64,000 bases of DNA from Metarhizium brunneum (GCF_013426205.1 NC_089428.1:434001-498000), one strand, 5' to 3'. Shown: positions 50,027-61,657, numbered from the stretch's first letter. Notes: a model not told the origin generated them from the letters alone. Numbers and translations are program-made.

Positions 50027-50460
50027 TATTATAACCTAATTATAAGCTATAATATAAGTTATAAAATAAGCTAATTCTATAAGTTACTTTATAATAATAA
50101 TTATTAATAAAAGAATTTTAATAAAATTAAGTATATAAATAATTAAAATATTTAAAATTTAATTACTTTAATAAATATAAAAATTAAGGGAATTAAGTTT
50201 TAATTTACTTAATTAATTTTATATAATAAATTATATAATTATTATAATTTTTTTTTTTATAAATAAACTTTAGCTTTTTAGCTTTTAATATAAATTATTA
50301 TATTAAATAAGCTTTATTTATAACTTTTTAATTTTAATTATTTAGTTATAATTTATAACTTATTATTAATATAATAATTAATTGCTTAGATTAACTGCCT
50401 TAATTATTTTATTAATATAAATTATAACTAGTTTATCCCTTAGGAACCTTAGCCGTTACA
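50027..50460 (+). repeat. E4 3' LTR (434 bp)
   Basis: Inner start AT-converted (TATTATAACCTAATTATAAG), outer end ancestral-like (CCTTAGGAACCTTAGCCGTT followed by ACA). Followed directly by CTCCT and normal-composition DNA. Confidence 0.9.
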
Positions 50461-50654
50461 CTCCTTAAACTATATTATATTTGCTTATAAACCTAATCAA
50501 TTATGTATTAAGCTATATTTTATCTATACCTTGATTTTTTAATATCCTTTATTGGTGTGTCTTATGAAAAATGCAAAAAGGGACAAACAAGAATCCCTCA
50601 GATTTAGGAGCAATTCGGGTGGGTTGCGGAGTTGAAATTGTTGGGCAGGTTAAA

Positions 50655-50960
50655 CCGCGCAGTCTAGCGGCGCTAGTCTTGGGTCGACAGGGTCCAAAAT
50701 CTAATCAATTATAGAATAATAGTAGGGGAATCAAATAAGTCTATTCAATCTACTATATAATCTCCGCTTGTGGACAAAAATAGTTATAGGATAGCCTTCG
50801 AAGTTGCGCAAAATTTCTCCGCACGCGCCCAAAATCGTGGACCGTTTGCTCGAGGACGTTATATAATCTGCACTGATTAGGTATAGCGCTGTCCGCCGCC
50901 GCAGGCGCGAGCAAACGGTCTGAGCTTGCTGAGGTAATCCTCGAGTAAATAGCCTGAGGA
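50655..50960 (+). repeat. Diverged ~300-bp hairpin repeat, copy 1
   Basis: Shares with copy 2 (52070-52375) the blocks GTCCAAAATCTAATCAATTA, CGCCCAAA-ATCGTG, GATTAGGTATAG (50875-50886) and GCTGAGG. A 13-bp perfect stem (50840-50852 with 50908-50920) plus inner GGAC/GTCC (50854-50857 with 50891-50894) encloses the conserved loop. Confidence 0.65.
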
Positions 50961-51211
50961 CCCTGTCACAGCGCACACTGCTTTGCGGTCGTTTTGTATG
51001 CGTTTTTGGTGATCAAAAATTACGATTTTCCAGTTTCATCAATAGCCACGTCAAGCCACGCTGTATTCACCCAGAAATCTAATCAATTATATACCAAGAT
51101 ATACTCTATCTGTGTATAGGCTTTTTTAAGTTTCTTAATACTTGTGCTCTATAGAAAACACTAATAAGTGTCAAAGAAAACCGCTTCTGAACCGCTATCC
51201 ACCTACCATTT

Positions 51212-51253
51212 TCACGATTTGGGCGGGAGGAGCAAAGAAATTTGCGCAGAGAA
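51212..51253 (-). repeat. Inverted fragment of the hairpin repeat family
   Basis: CACGATTTGGGCG...AAATTTGCGCAGAG is a diverged reverse complement of about 50799-50839. TCTAATCAATTATA, found at the same relative point in copies 1 and 2, also occurs at about 51077, and a near match at 50497. Confidence 0.5.
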
Positions 51254-51828
51254 AGCCGCTCGGCACTATTAGATGCTATATTTGTCCTTCCTTGGTCAGA
51301 TTTACTTATTTATAAGGTTATTAAGCTCGTGTTGTCTTCGCACTTTCTATAAGAATTAGGTCAAGCTTTCACAAATAATAACATAAAACTATAAACAGCT
51401 TAAAAGATCTTACTCGTGATACTCACAACACCGGGAGCATAACAGCTATATAAGATCTGGTTAAGAAAGTAAGATATATATCTGAGTAGGTGTAAAAGGG
51501 TATTATCTGCGCAGGCTTAAAGCGCTACCTGTATTTATTTAAGCCTTGTTAGAAGCAGATAGATGCCATGTGGCATTTAGTATTTAAGAAGACCTTCTCC
51601 TTACAGCCAAGACGTCTTTCGGCAAGAATATCGTATTCCAGACAGCACTGTTGTTTTGTCGCGGTGGTATCTAGCTTATTATTATCCCCTTAAACCGAAT
51701 CGGGCAGGAGAGGTGCGTCAAAGATCCAGAGGCTTCCTGGAGCAAAGTCCGTGTTTGTCAATAGCAGGATAGAGAAAACTAACGTATTGGCTCAAGAAAT
51801 AAAGACCGGCGTGTATGCTCATCTCATC

Positions 51829-52086
51829 ATGGGCCTAGAGATCGCGGAAGGTTGGTTTCGGTCCCTAGCGAGCGATCATTGTTCGAAGCTCGTCTCAGTC
51901 TTGGCGGACAAGGATAAATTCCCCAAAAATAATGTCCCTCTTCGGCAGCTTTTCGACGTCTTTGAGGCCGCTTCGTCCCCTCGGAGACGTGCTTCAGTTG
52001 GGTTGGACGTCGGAACAAGCAGTGGACTGGTTGAGCGTGAAAAAAGGAAAAGGGGGGGGGGGGGGGGGTTCGACCGCGCACTCTAA
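51829..52086 (+). other. Protein-like open frame, unrecognised, interrupted by poly-G
   Basis: From the ATG at 51829 the frame reads MGLEIAEGWFRSLASDHC and continues with coding-like composition (RQLFDVFEAASS), and is open upstream to 51751. It runs into the 17-G tract and ends in the hairpin repeat, so it cannot be an intact gene; it may be a fragment of a gene or transposon protein. Confidence 0.2.
52052..52068 (+). repeat. 17-G homopolymer
   Basis: Uninterrupted run of 17 G directly before hairpin repeat copy 2. It may be polymorphic or prone to assembly error. Confidence 0.85.
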
Positions 52087-52375
52087 CAACGCTGGTTTTG
52101 GACCGACATGGTCCAAAATCTAATCAATTATAAAATAATAGTAAGGAAATTAATTTTAAGTATTTAATTAACTATACACCGCGTTATTATTAATAAAAAT
52201 AGCTTTAAAAGTAGCCGATTATTCTGTACAAAATATTTTCGTAGACGCCCAAATATCGTGACACGGTTCTCAGGCTATTTGGTCAAGGACCATAGGTGAC
52301 TTACAGATTAGGTATAGTCTGGTCCTTGCCCCACAAATGGCCTGAGCCCTGCTGAGGTTTTCGTGACAAGTCCGA
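52070..52375 (+). repeat. Diverged ~300-bp hairpin repeat, copy 2
   Basis: Aligned with copy 1 over its conserved blocks. Stem: CTCAGGCTATTTG (52269-52281) with CAAATGGCCTGAG (52334-52346, one G-T pair), then CAAGGACCA (52284-52292) with TGGTCCTTG (52320-52328). The loop holds GATTAGGTATAG (52306-52317). Confidence 0.65.
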
Positions 52376-53386
52376 AGCTTTCAGACTGACTGATTGGACT
52401 ATTAGGAGCGCTGAAGTCTAGAAGCCAAGGCAGAACAAGTTAATAGAAAACAATCCGCGACTCGTACCCGCAGAAAACAGGACTCCGGCCCGATTTACAC
52501 CGAGGACATGCAGAATGCAAGTGTCGGGAAAATGGCCGAGGGTGCTTTTGCGACTCGTACTATACAGCAGATGTCAGAAGAACACCTGGTCAGTTTTGGG
52601 ATTGGTCCTCAAGTGCTTGGTTGGGTGTGCTCGTGTCCGTCAAGCGCTTGCGCACGGTTTTGAGTGCAGGCGCTTGATGTGTTGCGGCAATGTCGTTTCT
52701 TCTCCGTTGACGGATGATCCATATTTCTGGGTCTCTTGCCGCTCTGAGGTGTATGATGCTCAGACCATGATGATCTGATCATATCCGCGGGAAGACGTAT
52801 TTGACGTCTCACGTGCTTACCACCTGACAGTCTGCGGAGAATGGCAGCCGTAAATAGGCCCAACTTGCTCAAGTGGCTTTGGCTGGCTTTACGGGAAGCC
52901 CCGTAGATTGACATCAGACTCAACATTTACGACCTGGATACGACTTCCATCGGAATACAGAGACGGCATCTTTGTCCGAAGCTTAAGCTAAGCTGACTTA
53001 ACTGCAGAAGTAAGACCACCCAACTCCCCCATCCGGATTTGCCCACCGACTCTGGCGCCGCATTTCCCACACGCTCTAGAATCCATTTCCTCAGCCAGAT
53101 GCAGATTTCGACTTCCTGCCACTCGATATGAGCTCCATCCTCGGTACTACCAGGTTCATGGGATCATTCTTGTCTAGATGTAACGCAAAGGACCGAGACG
53201 GCCGGCGAAGAATGTTTGCGTCAAGCAAGCTCCCGGAGACTGCCGCCTGAGACAGACGATTGTATAAAGCCGCAACATGACCCTCGGCTATCTTTGCTAA
53301 ATAAAATTGAACAGCAGTATCCAAATCCCATCACTTCTACTCCTACCTACGCTTTAACCATACTCCACAGATAAAGCCCCAGCATC
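52376..53386. promoter_or_regulatory. Intergenic region and HsbA promoter
   Basis: About 1 kb of normal composition without a supportable gene. A TATA-like CTAAATAAAATT at about 53297-53308 lies ~85 nt before the HsbA start and is followed by a pyrimidine-rich leader. Confidence 0.45.
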
Positions 53387-53926
53387 ATGAGGTTCGCTAC
53401 TCCCGTCACTCTCCTGGCCGCCATCTCAGGGACTTGCGCGATGGTTATTCAACGCGACAACCCCCTCGCGAAATGCATCAACAGCGTGACGTCTTCCCTC
53501 AACAAGCTAGACGTTGCTACCAAGTCCTTCAACGGCGACATCCAGCCGGTTGTCGAGGCAGCCGACAATGTCATCGCCACCATCCAACACGGGCAAATGG
53601 TAACCGATGGCACTCCATCCATCGGCCTCTTCAGTGCTGCGGCTCTTCTTCAGCCCGTCCAGATTCTGGATAATCGCGCAAAAGTTCTTTTCGTCGACGT
53701 CAAGGGCCGAGTTTTGGATGTTCAGAAGGCCAAGAAGTGCGATGTCACTCGTGCCAAGCTCAGCACCCTAAACTTTGTTGGCCACAAGTTAATCGACACT
53801 ATTCTCAACAAGATCTCGTCCGGATTTGCCAGGAACATTGCTCGACCTTTTACCGATGACATCAAGGGACTGCTTGCCAAGTCGCTGGACCTCTTTGAGG
53901 GGGCCCGCTGTGTCGATGCCTACTAA
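53387..53926 (+). CDS. Hydrophobic surface-binding protein A (HsbA)-type secreted protein
   Basis: Single exon, 179 aa, ATG at 53387. An N-terminal signal peptide (MRFATPVTLLAAISGTCA) is followed by a helical domain with the heptad-like pattern of the HsbA family (cell-wall galactomannoprotein-like): AKCINSVTSSLNKLDVATKS near the start, then ILDNRAKVLFVDVKGRVLDV in the middle and a C-terminal DIKGLLAKSLDLFEGARC. Family length is ~170-190 aa, so it looks complete. HsbA proteins are secreted, bind hydrophobic surfaces and can recruit hydrolases; related proteins are cell-wall antigens. It is the first intact gene right of the transposon island. A 9-G run lies just downstream (53970-53978). Confidence 0.85.
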   Translation: MRFATPVTLLAAISGTCAMVIQRDNPLAKCINSVTSSLNKLDVATKSFNGDIQPVVEAADNVIATIQHGQMVTDGTPSIGLFSAAALLQPVQILDNRAKVLFVDVKGRVLDVQKAKKCDVTRAKLSTLNFVGHKLIDTILNKISSGFARNIARPFTDDIKGLLAKSLDLFEGARCVDAY

Positions 53927-56166
53927 GACAGCAAGGACAAAGAGCTGACAACTCAACAACATGCAAGATGGGGGGGGGTCATGACATTCGAAAAGGTAGT
54001 CCAGAGTAGATTGGGATGAGATAGTTCATGAAGCTTTAATATATCATGTTGTATGTTATGCTAATTGTGTCACGTTATGAGACTTATTGTTAACTAAGCC
54101 TCTTCACAAAATCATTATTTTTGTTTTGTATATAATAATCCACATCTGGATCTTATATATGCTGGTATTCTCTCAACTACCCACGGTACATAAATACCTA
54201 CTAGGTATATAACACCAACCTCCGGTGGACGAAACGACCAAGTGAAGTAGCCGTCTAATCGAAAATATCCGGCCATGTTCCTTTCTCGCCACTTATCATC
54301 TATTTTACTACTCGGCCTTCTAGATACATGCCCTCAGGAGGACCTCTTGCGTTGTGACTGCGCTACACTATTACCAGCGGCCAAGTTACAGTTTAGCCCG
54401 GTTCACCAGCTCCCGCAGCATGTTATCAACGCAGGTAATAACATTTAATAATAAACAGATTCTCGAAATCTTCTAAGGTTGGTGTTAACTCTAGTGTTGG
54501 TTTGTTCGGCTCCAGCCGCCATTTAAGCATGCCATGGAATTTTGCCCGTATATCAAAGGAACTATAAAATTTTCAGTATAACCTTTCTACAATTAAAACA
54601 TACCGAGATAACTATCCCGGAAATACGTAAAAAGCTTTTTCTACGGCTCTTTTTTAATCTCTTTTAGACAAGTTATCATTGCGCCTCTGTTATTGAAAAT
54701 GCCCATCTCAGCAGTTCCTTCTTTCGCCTTTATGGGTAAAACACGCCAAGTGGTTTTCTAAAGCCTACGAAGAAGACCGGGCGGGCTCTACTGAGCGCTT
54801 ACTATTTGTCGCCCATGGAACGGCCCCAGCCTTGCGGGAAGGATCCAAGCGTTTCTTCCAAGAGACTTCTTTGCGCGGCTCCAGGTCTCTTGAATGCTTT
54901 TCTACACATGTGTGGTTACTTACTGCTGCTGCCAGCCTCGTGCAGCAGTGCAGGCCTTGTAGGATTCTCTCTACCGCCGTGTGGAAAATGAGGACTGTTA
55001 AGGATAGCCTTGGGCATCTGTTCCTCCACGGGAACTATAAGGACTTTGACACAGAGCTCGGGCTCCTTCGAGTCCTGTAATTGAGTTGTGTCGGGCGCAT
55101 GTAGGATTGCCTGGGATGCGAGAAGAGATGAGTGAAGACGAGGTCGCAATACTAAGGACATACTACCACCGAGTGAAATAAGTAGCGTTTACTGCATGTT
55201 TTATTGATGAGCAGTAGTGGCAGGGAGAGAGACGAAAATAATAGGGCATTGCGCTTCAAGGCAATCTATTCAGTCGTGGGATTTGGACTGGCAGTGGCAG
55301 CCAATGATTCAGCACCCCTCGTGCAGAGCAGCTTCAGGCAATGTAATTGCCGAGTGGAAAGAGCTGACTACATGGGTGAGTACGGCTGAGTGGTGCCAGG
55401 TGGCATATATGTAGGACGAATCGCTTCAGGCCAACCACCATGGCTTCAGCTCAAGCAGAATCGCCAAGTAGGTCGGCAGTGCATGTCAGCTTAGGCAGGC
55501 GGGGAGACGGCTTCAACGGTCCGTATGTACTTGTATGCCTCCCCTTTAGAACTTTGGCCCAAAGACTTGCAGTAGATTCCTTGGTAGTTTGGTACTATTC
55601 CAAGCGTTGTTTTATTATGGTAAAGAAGTTGTCGGCGTCAAAACCACGGTAAGACATACTTATAAATATCCCAAATGTCAGTCGTATAGAGCTACATGGA
55701 AAGGCTGTATGCAATAACACTTTACACGAAAAAAGTTCGCATCAAATACGATGGTGTAGCTTCTAACCACGCCTTGTTATAATCCTGCAGATGCCCCGGT
55801 CTCAGCTGGTCACCTGATCAGAAAGGACACTGGCAGGCATAGTCAAATCTAAGAAGCCCAGTCAAAATGTAAGAAGGTAAGCCAGCAATCAGTGATCACA
55901 CATGCAGGCTGCGGGGTTACACCATTCATTCAGCTTTAACGAAAATATAACTCATCCATCCAAGCACTGACGCTGTGCCTTTAAAATATGAGCATCTACC
56001 CTGCCCGCTTCCCTTTGTTGGACGTCAATAATCAGCCCATCTGGTGGTTAAGTTCATTTTATCTTGATCTGCTTCCACTCCGGGTGTGTATGTATTGGAA
56101 AATCGGCCGTTTCTTCTTACTAATCGCGGACGGCTATAAGTGGAGCACATCTTCGCCGGGGCCAGA
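53927..56166. other. Intergenic region HsbA to HET
   Basis: About 2.2 kb; frames at 54806-55080 and 55204-55652 have no protein-like features. A small palindrome ATACCTACTAGGTAT occurs at 54197-54211. No RNA gene recognised. Confidence 0.4.
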
Positions 56167-58122
56167 ATGGAGTCGCTCGATGTCTCGACTTTCGTTTATT
56201 TCCACCTCGACATGGACGTGCCTCATACATTCCGTATCTTGGATGTCCACCCAGGGCAGCGCGACGATCCTTTACGCTGCACCCTGCGCCATGTGTCCCA
56301 AGAAGAGGGGTCCCAGTGCAAATATGCAGGCCTCTCATATGCTTGGGGCGACCCAAGCGTCACGAGCGACATCATCGTGAACAACGCGAGGCACACCATC
56401 ACCAGAAATCTGGAGATAGCCCTCCGCGGCCTCAGGGACAGCAGCGCCACGCTCACGCTATGGGTAGACGCCATCTGCATTAATCAGATGTATATACCCG
56501 AGAAGAACGACCAGGTCCGGCACATGCAAACCATTTACGCAAACGCTGACAGGATCATTCTCTGGCTAGGGGAGGCTTCCAGCGAGAGCGACAGAGCCAT
56601 CGCATTCCTAAAGCACGTCTGTGCCCGACTAGAACAGGCCGGCATCGTTCCGGAAGAGAGTCTCGACCCCCAGCGGTACGTGGAAAAAGATTTCCTGCGC
56701 GGTCTCGGCGATTATCTGGAGCCGGCTTTCAACGACGACTGGGAAGCCGTGGCGCAACTGTTCATGCGGCCCTGGTGGACTCGAGCCTAGATCGTCCAGG
56801 AGTTGGTCGCTGCCCGAACGGCCGAGTTCCGTTGCGGAAGCACGACGATATCATGGCCCGTCCTGGCGCTCAGTATTTCGCTGTTGGCACACTGCAAGAT
56901 GCCCATCACACAGTTCCCTCACCCTCTCCGCGTATCGTGCGCCAGGGACCGAGCATGGAGCATGCTCTACATCAAGTATGACTTTGCGGTCAAGCGTTCT
57001 GTCGATTTCCTCCGCCTCCTCGACCATCGGCGTCGAAACTGTGCGGATCTTCGAGACAAGATCTACTCTCTGCTGGGAATGACCAATGAGTTCACCAGAG
57101 CGAGGCTGAGACCCGACTATTCCGCGCCCGTCGATGAGGTTTTCGCCGCCGCTCTGGCCTCCGACATTGACGAGCATCAGGATCTAGAGGTTCTAAGCTT
57201 CGTAGACCACCTTGACGACCCAGGAGAGTACCCGTCGTGGGTTGCTGACCTGGCCCGGGGCCCAGAGACATGGAGGTTTTACAAGTACTGGCCACCTCCT
57301 CCCACATTCAAATGGACGCCCGCCTCTCCGATTTCCTTCTCGGACGATTTCCGGACCCTCCATGTCGATGGGTACGAAATCGACACTCTGCAGGATGCCA
57401 AGGTACAGAATACCGAGGAACCATTGCAGCGACGCACAACTCAGACCGGCAGAGGCTTGGAATGGACCTGGGACTTGGAGCGCATCGTCGACGACTTGGC
57501 CTCGGGCGGACCGCTGCAGGCTGCCAGAGCAATCCCCGACTCGGCCACACCAGAAGCACTACGCCGCTCTGTGCAGAGGATTGTTTACGAGACACTGATA
57601 GCCGGGCAATTGAGCAGCAGCAACGGCTGGATCCGCCATCAGGTTCGGTATGCAGACGAGGACATCAACCCCAGCGAGCCGTCCATGTCACCATCTAGCC
57701 CTGGCGCTGCCGCTGCCCCCTCAGCGCCCAAGTTGTTGTCCGTCGCGTCCCGTCATATTGGCCTCGCCCCGTCGGGCAACACAGTCGGCGCGGCATGCCA
57801 GGCTGAGCAGCCAGCAAAAGAGGCCCTTGTAGACAGACCCCTAGACGAGGTTAATATCCTGAAGCAGGCCTGCAGCCAGACGCTGGGCCGCAGTCTGCTA
57901 TTGTCCGAGGCTAGGTTTCTCGGCCTTGGCCCCGTCATATCACAGCCGGGAGACGCCATCTTTGTTCTTTTTGGACTACGCGAAGCCGCGGTGTTGCGCC
58001 CGCGCGAGGACGGATCGTACATGTTTGTGGGCACGGCTTATTTCCATGGTTTTATGGAGGGACAGAACTTGAAGGATTTCGAGCTCGGCAAGTTTTGCAA
58101 GAAAAGACTAGCGATACGATGA
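56167..58122 (+). pseudogene. Heterokaryon incompatibility (HET-domain) gene with one in-frame TAG
   Basis: One continuous frame of 651 codons from the ATG at 56167, broken only by TAG at 56788-56790 (codon 208). The HET domain motifs are all present: LSYAWGD (residues 56-62), LWVDAICINQ (98-107), MQTIYANADRIILWLG, and RPWWTRA-stop-IVQE, where the stop replaces the Trp of the usual R-x-W-T-x-x-W-x-x-QE box. A TGG to TAG change is a G-to-A transition. The C-terminal part keeps the typical GDAIFVLFGL...VLRP...YFHGFMEG ending. HET proteins trigger cell death on fusion of incompatible strains. As written only a 207-residue fragment would be made. Whether it is fixed, polymorphic or a sequence error is unknown. 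Confidence 0.88.
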
Positions 58123-61100
58123 CCGATGTCATTTCTGGAAGGGCAGTACGGAGGCGTGGGTCATGGTCGGGACGCTCATTGATGCTTATTTTGCGCCACA
58201 CACTCCTTCTTGGCAGTTTGCTTAGCGTATTGTTATTCTCGTTTGCTTCCTCTGCTGCGCGTTTTCCGTTTTTGCAGAGTAAAAACTGCCTCGAGTTTGC
58301 CGTCGATTGCTATTGCCGTTTCCCGCAAGGGCTGGCGGATGTACAGGACGGTGGTTGCCGTCGAACCGGGTGACGCGTCAGAATTTGCCTGAGATGATTA
58401 ATATGCCATCACTGGAAGCTGCCTGTCGACATTCACGACGAGAGCGCCTTGGCTGACTTTGCTGACCCTGCCATAGTTTCCCATCGCCTGTGGGCCAGGT
58501 GCTTTCTCGTCGTGCTTTTTATAAGTTCTCCTTCTTGCAGCTCTACGAGGTGGGTGGTTGTCCAGCTCTTGTAGTCTCTTGCCGGCCAATTTCTCGTCTA
58601 GTTGGTAGCCCTTCTGGCGTAGATATTGGGATTGTCGCAACTGCACTACCATTGGTGGCCATTGACTCGCGATTGCCTGCCAGGGCAAGTAGCTGCTGCT
58701 CGAAACTATCCCCCTTCTTCCTGTTGAAATCATCGCGTAACTACAGTCTTGGTAGGTTTTTTTTTTCAATACAGTATACACTAATATACTGTAGCATATT
58801 ATACTATCAAGCGCAATCAACGGGTACCCGATTGCTTAAATCCCTTTCAACTCCCACTGTAGTTCAACATAAGTGGTAGCTTGAAAACTCATACTGCCGG
58901 CACAAGCGGAATGGGCACAGAATCGGCTGTTCAGATTCACCATACGTGACGGCAACATAGTGTTGAATGAGGTGCTTCTGCTGCAGGTAAAGTGTCAAAA
59001 TGAGAGCACGGCCCAATCCAACGTTAGGCCGTTTGTTGACAACGTCTTCGTACCACTGTCGCATGATCAACTCCGTGTTGCCCTTGACATTACCCATGAA
59101 GGAAACGGACCTGCGTGACGGCATATTACTCGGCACTTGTGACATTATTGCTGGAGTTGTGTCCTTGCGCTTAGGGACGAAAAAAAGTGATGACCTCATC
59201 ATGCCAGGACAAGGAGAAGGAGAAATAACATTGCAATCCGTTTCATCCTCACTTTGTTCCTTTTTTTCCATTTGCATCATTTTTGTTTTCATTGCCGTTG
59301 CCATACAATGGCGACTAAGTGTCATAAACCGGTGGACGAACTTGCAGACGGGGAGGGAATGCATTAACGACGTTCAACTGTGATGGAGGCCTCGGTTCCG
59401 CGGCTAGATGGATTCAATTAAGGGCCAATCCATTGGACAAATTAATCCATAGCTGCCAATCTTGATGGAAGTCTACAGATCCAGCACTTTACAGCTGACA
59501 ATTCTTTACTGTCCAAGTCCCTTCAGGCGGAATCCACCACGGTCATGGAATGAGATCTTGGTGCGCATCTACCTGGCTCCATTTCTGACTAGGTTCATCC
59601 CAGGCAAGGCTGATCTAGTAAACTACTTTTTTCCTCTTATCACAGCGAGCAAATTTCTAACTTTTCCGTCAGGTTCTCCTCATCGAGATGACAAAAGATG
59701 TTCCGACGCACCGACTGGACGCCATCGTGGTCCATGCCCAATTCTCGCCCCCAGCATCGCCTCCCTGCCGATCCAGCCTTGTATCTCTATCTCAATGCCG
59801 ATAGACACGGGAAATTTTCTTTTACCCGCTTGGACATCAAGACCTTTACTCGGGTTCGTATCAGTTGTCCGTGCCAGTCACATGTACGCCACGTCGAATG
59901 GACCTCGAGTGTGTCGATATTTCAGCCGGCGTCCCTGCGCAAGCCACTGGCACTTGATGTGCCTTGCGCAGAAAGAATCATGGAAAAATCACCAGGCCCC
60001 ATGTCCATGTACAGTAGCATTGCATGGATCATGCTAGATCAGCCACGGCAGCAACCCATTGTCATTTCCGACGAATTTAGTAGTCGGTAGACCGCCACCC
60101 CATGGTTCCGTTGTATTACTAAAGTCTCAGACAGAGGTCTTGGTGTTGGATATATGCTTCTGGAATGCATCCTCACGGCAAAGCCAAGACACCATGTAGC
60201 CTTGTCGTATCACACGGCACTAGCCGTTTTGAGAATCCAGGAGTTGGACATTTCTAGACGAATCTGGAGACAATCACGTCAAGTCCAACTGGCACTGGGG
60301 GCTCTCAACTGAAAAGGTTCACAATACTTGCACTGGTCCGTTTGTCCCCCGTGGCTTATCTGACAATCCTTTGATACAAGTCATTCATCCCGAGAGCCAT
60401 ACTAGTTGGAAAAAGGACATTTCGAGGTCTCAAGACAGCAGTGGGTTCAATTTCAAAAGACACAAGCCTCAATCTACTGCGGATAGCCGGCATTGTACGA
60501 GGCCACACGTCAAGCCAAAAAAACCCTGTCCAGCCCGTGCGCAAAAGGGCTTGGCAGACAGCGGCATTGACGCTTTCTCGGCCGGTCCCGCGTCTGGTTT
60601 CTGGTGACGTTACGGGGTACGGTCCGTGGTACGAAGTATGTCGTCAACGCCACAGACCCGGCTTGGACATACATGCTGGGAGCCAAGCTCGGGTCTCACA
60701 GGTTCACTAGGCAGCTTCGGGTGCGCACAAGCTGTGTCTCACAAGAGACCACAATGGTCCGCATACCAGTCGGCGAACCAGACAGCGCTCCTGTTCGCAT
60801 CAAACATTGGAAAGCTTTGCCTGTTGCGGCCGTGGTCCGATGCGCAGCGACGAGACTAGTTCCCGAATTGTGACGGCAGGCCGGTCGAGGCACAGGGGTT
60901 GCGCAGCCGCGAACCACAGAAAAATCTCGACGGCTGCAGAGGCGCGAGTCATGCGGGCGGAAGCCCGTCCATTCTCCTGGAAACTGTGGAAATGACAGGT
61001 CAGCCCGTTGCGGGTTGACGTTCAATGTTGGGTACGGAGTATGGCGGAGCTGGTTCGATGACAGCTTGTCGATGTCGTTTCGACCCCATGTCTTGCGTGA

Positions 61101-61313
61101 CACGCAGCCAGTTACCGTAAACAGCGCTGGGGCAAAGCGGCGACTACAACGGGACATATGTCACCTCCAGTCAAGTCGAGTGCAAGCCACGCGGGGAAGC
61201 TCGACGGAAAGGGTCCGGTCTGCTATGTGCTCACTCGGAGCAGCGGTGGCGGTTTGGACTCGTCGACTCTAGAGGTCTGGCCTTGAAGACTCCCAAAACC
61301 TTATGCCTACTCC

Positions 61314-61323
61314 GTACATGTAT
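61314..61323 (+). promoter_or_regulatory. GTACATGTAT motif, copy 1 upstream of the CFEM gene
   Basis: First of three identical 10-mers in the 580 bp before the CFEM/Pth11-like start codon; function unknown. Confidence 0.3.
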
Positions 61324-61647
61324 GTGTATGCAAGTATGTACAAAACCCTATCCACGCCACGCTTGTGCATGCAGCTCGTCCGCCGTGCCACGCCTCCTCG
61401 CCGGGGGTTGGCGACATGTCTGGTTCGTTTGAGCCGCCGCCACGCAAGCCATTTACCCTCCCTCCGGTGAAGGAATTCGGAGGCGCGAGACACTTTGAGC
61501 CGTACCATGGCAAACCCGAACCCCCATTGGACCAGTGGCCATGGACCGGCGCTGCAGAGGGCTTGCTTGAGCCGTGGGTGGTGAATCCCTCAGCCGTACA
61601 ATCTCGATTTCCCCACAGCTTCACATGCGGCTCGATTTGCTTTTCCC

Positions 61648-61657
61648 GTACATGTAT
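61648..61657 (+). promoter_or_regulatory. GTACATGTAT motif, copy 2 upstream of the CFEM gene
   Basis: Second copy, about 240 nt before the start codon. Confidence 0.3.

Larger units (their letters stand above)
7741..50460. repeat. 43-kb AT-rich RIP-mutated transposon island
   Basis: Base composition changes abruptly at about 7,745 and at 50,460. Inside, no frame of 60 codons exists, CpA and TpG dinucleotides are rare, and coding remnants show Cys-to-Tyr, Asp-to-Asn and Trp/Gln-to-stop changes, all explained by C-to-T on one or other strand. This is the signature of repeat-induced point mutation. Contents: four full-length chromovirus-type retrotransposons, inverted-repeat elements, a LINE fragment and unassigned AT-rich filler. 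Confidence 0.95.
42683..50460 (+). mobile_element. E4: RIPed chromovirus-type LTR retrotransposon
   Basis: LTRs of 434 bp at 42683-43116 and 50027-50460; perfect target duplication CTCCT at 42678-42682 and 50461-50465. Zinc knuckle at 44053-44094 and RT YLNN at 47031-47042. U3 matches E3. The right end coincides with the island border. Internal sequence is almost pure A/T, while the outer LTR ends stay close to ancestral. Confidence 0.94.

Noticed and set aside
7741..50460. Mitochondrial or other organellar DNA insertion, suggested by extreme AT content
   Set aside because: LTR pairs, target duplications, gypsy RT/integrase/chromodomain fossils and transition-only decay show RIPed nuclear retroelements; no mitochondrial gene remnants are seen.
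52609..52926. Minus-strand frame of 105 codons
   Set aside because: No domain, no homology I recognise, overlapped by an equally open plus-strand frame.
56774..56790. Tiny intron (GTGG...CTAG) removing the TAG in the HET gene
   Set aside because: It would be about 16 nt, far below any plausible intron length, and would delete conserved HET residues.
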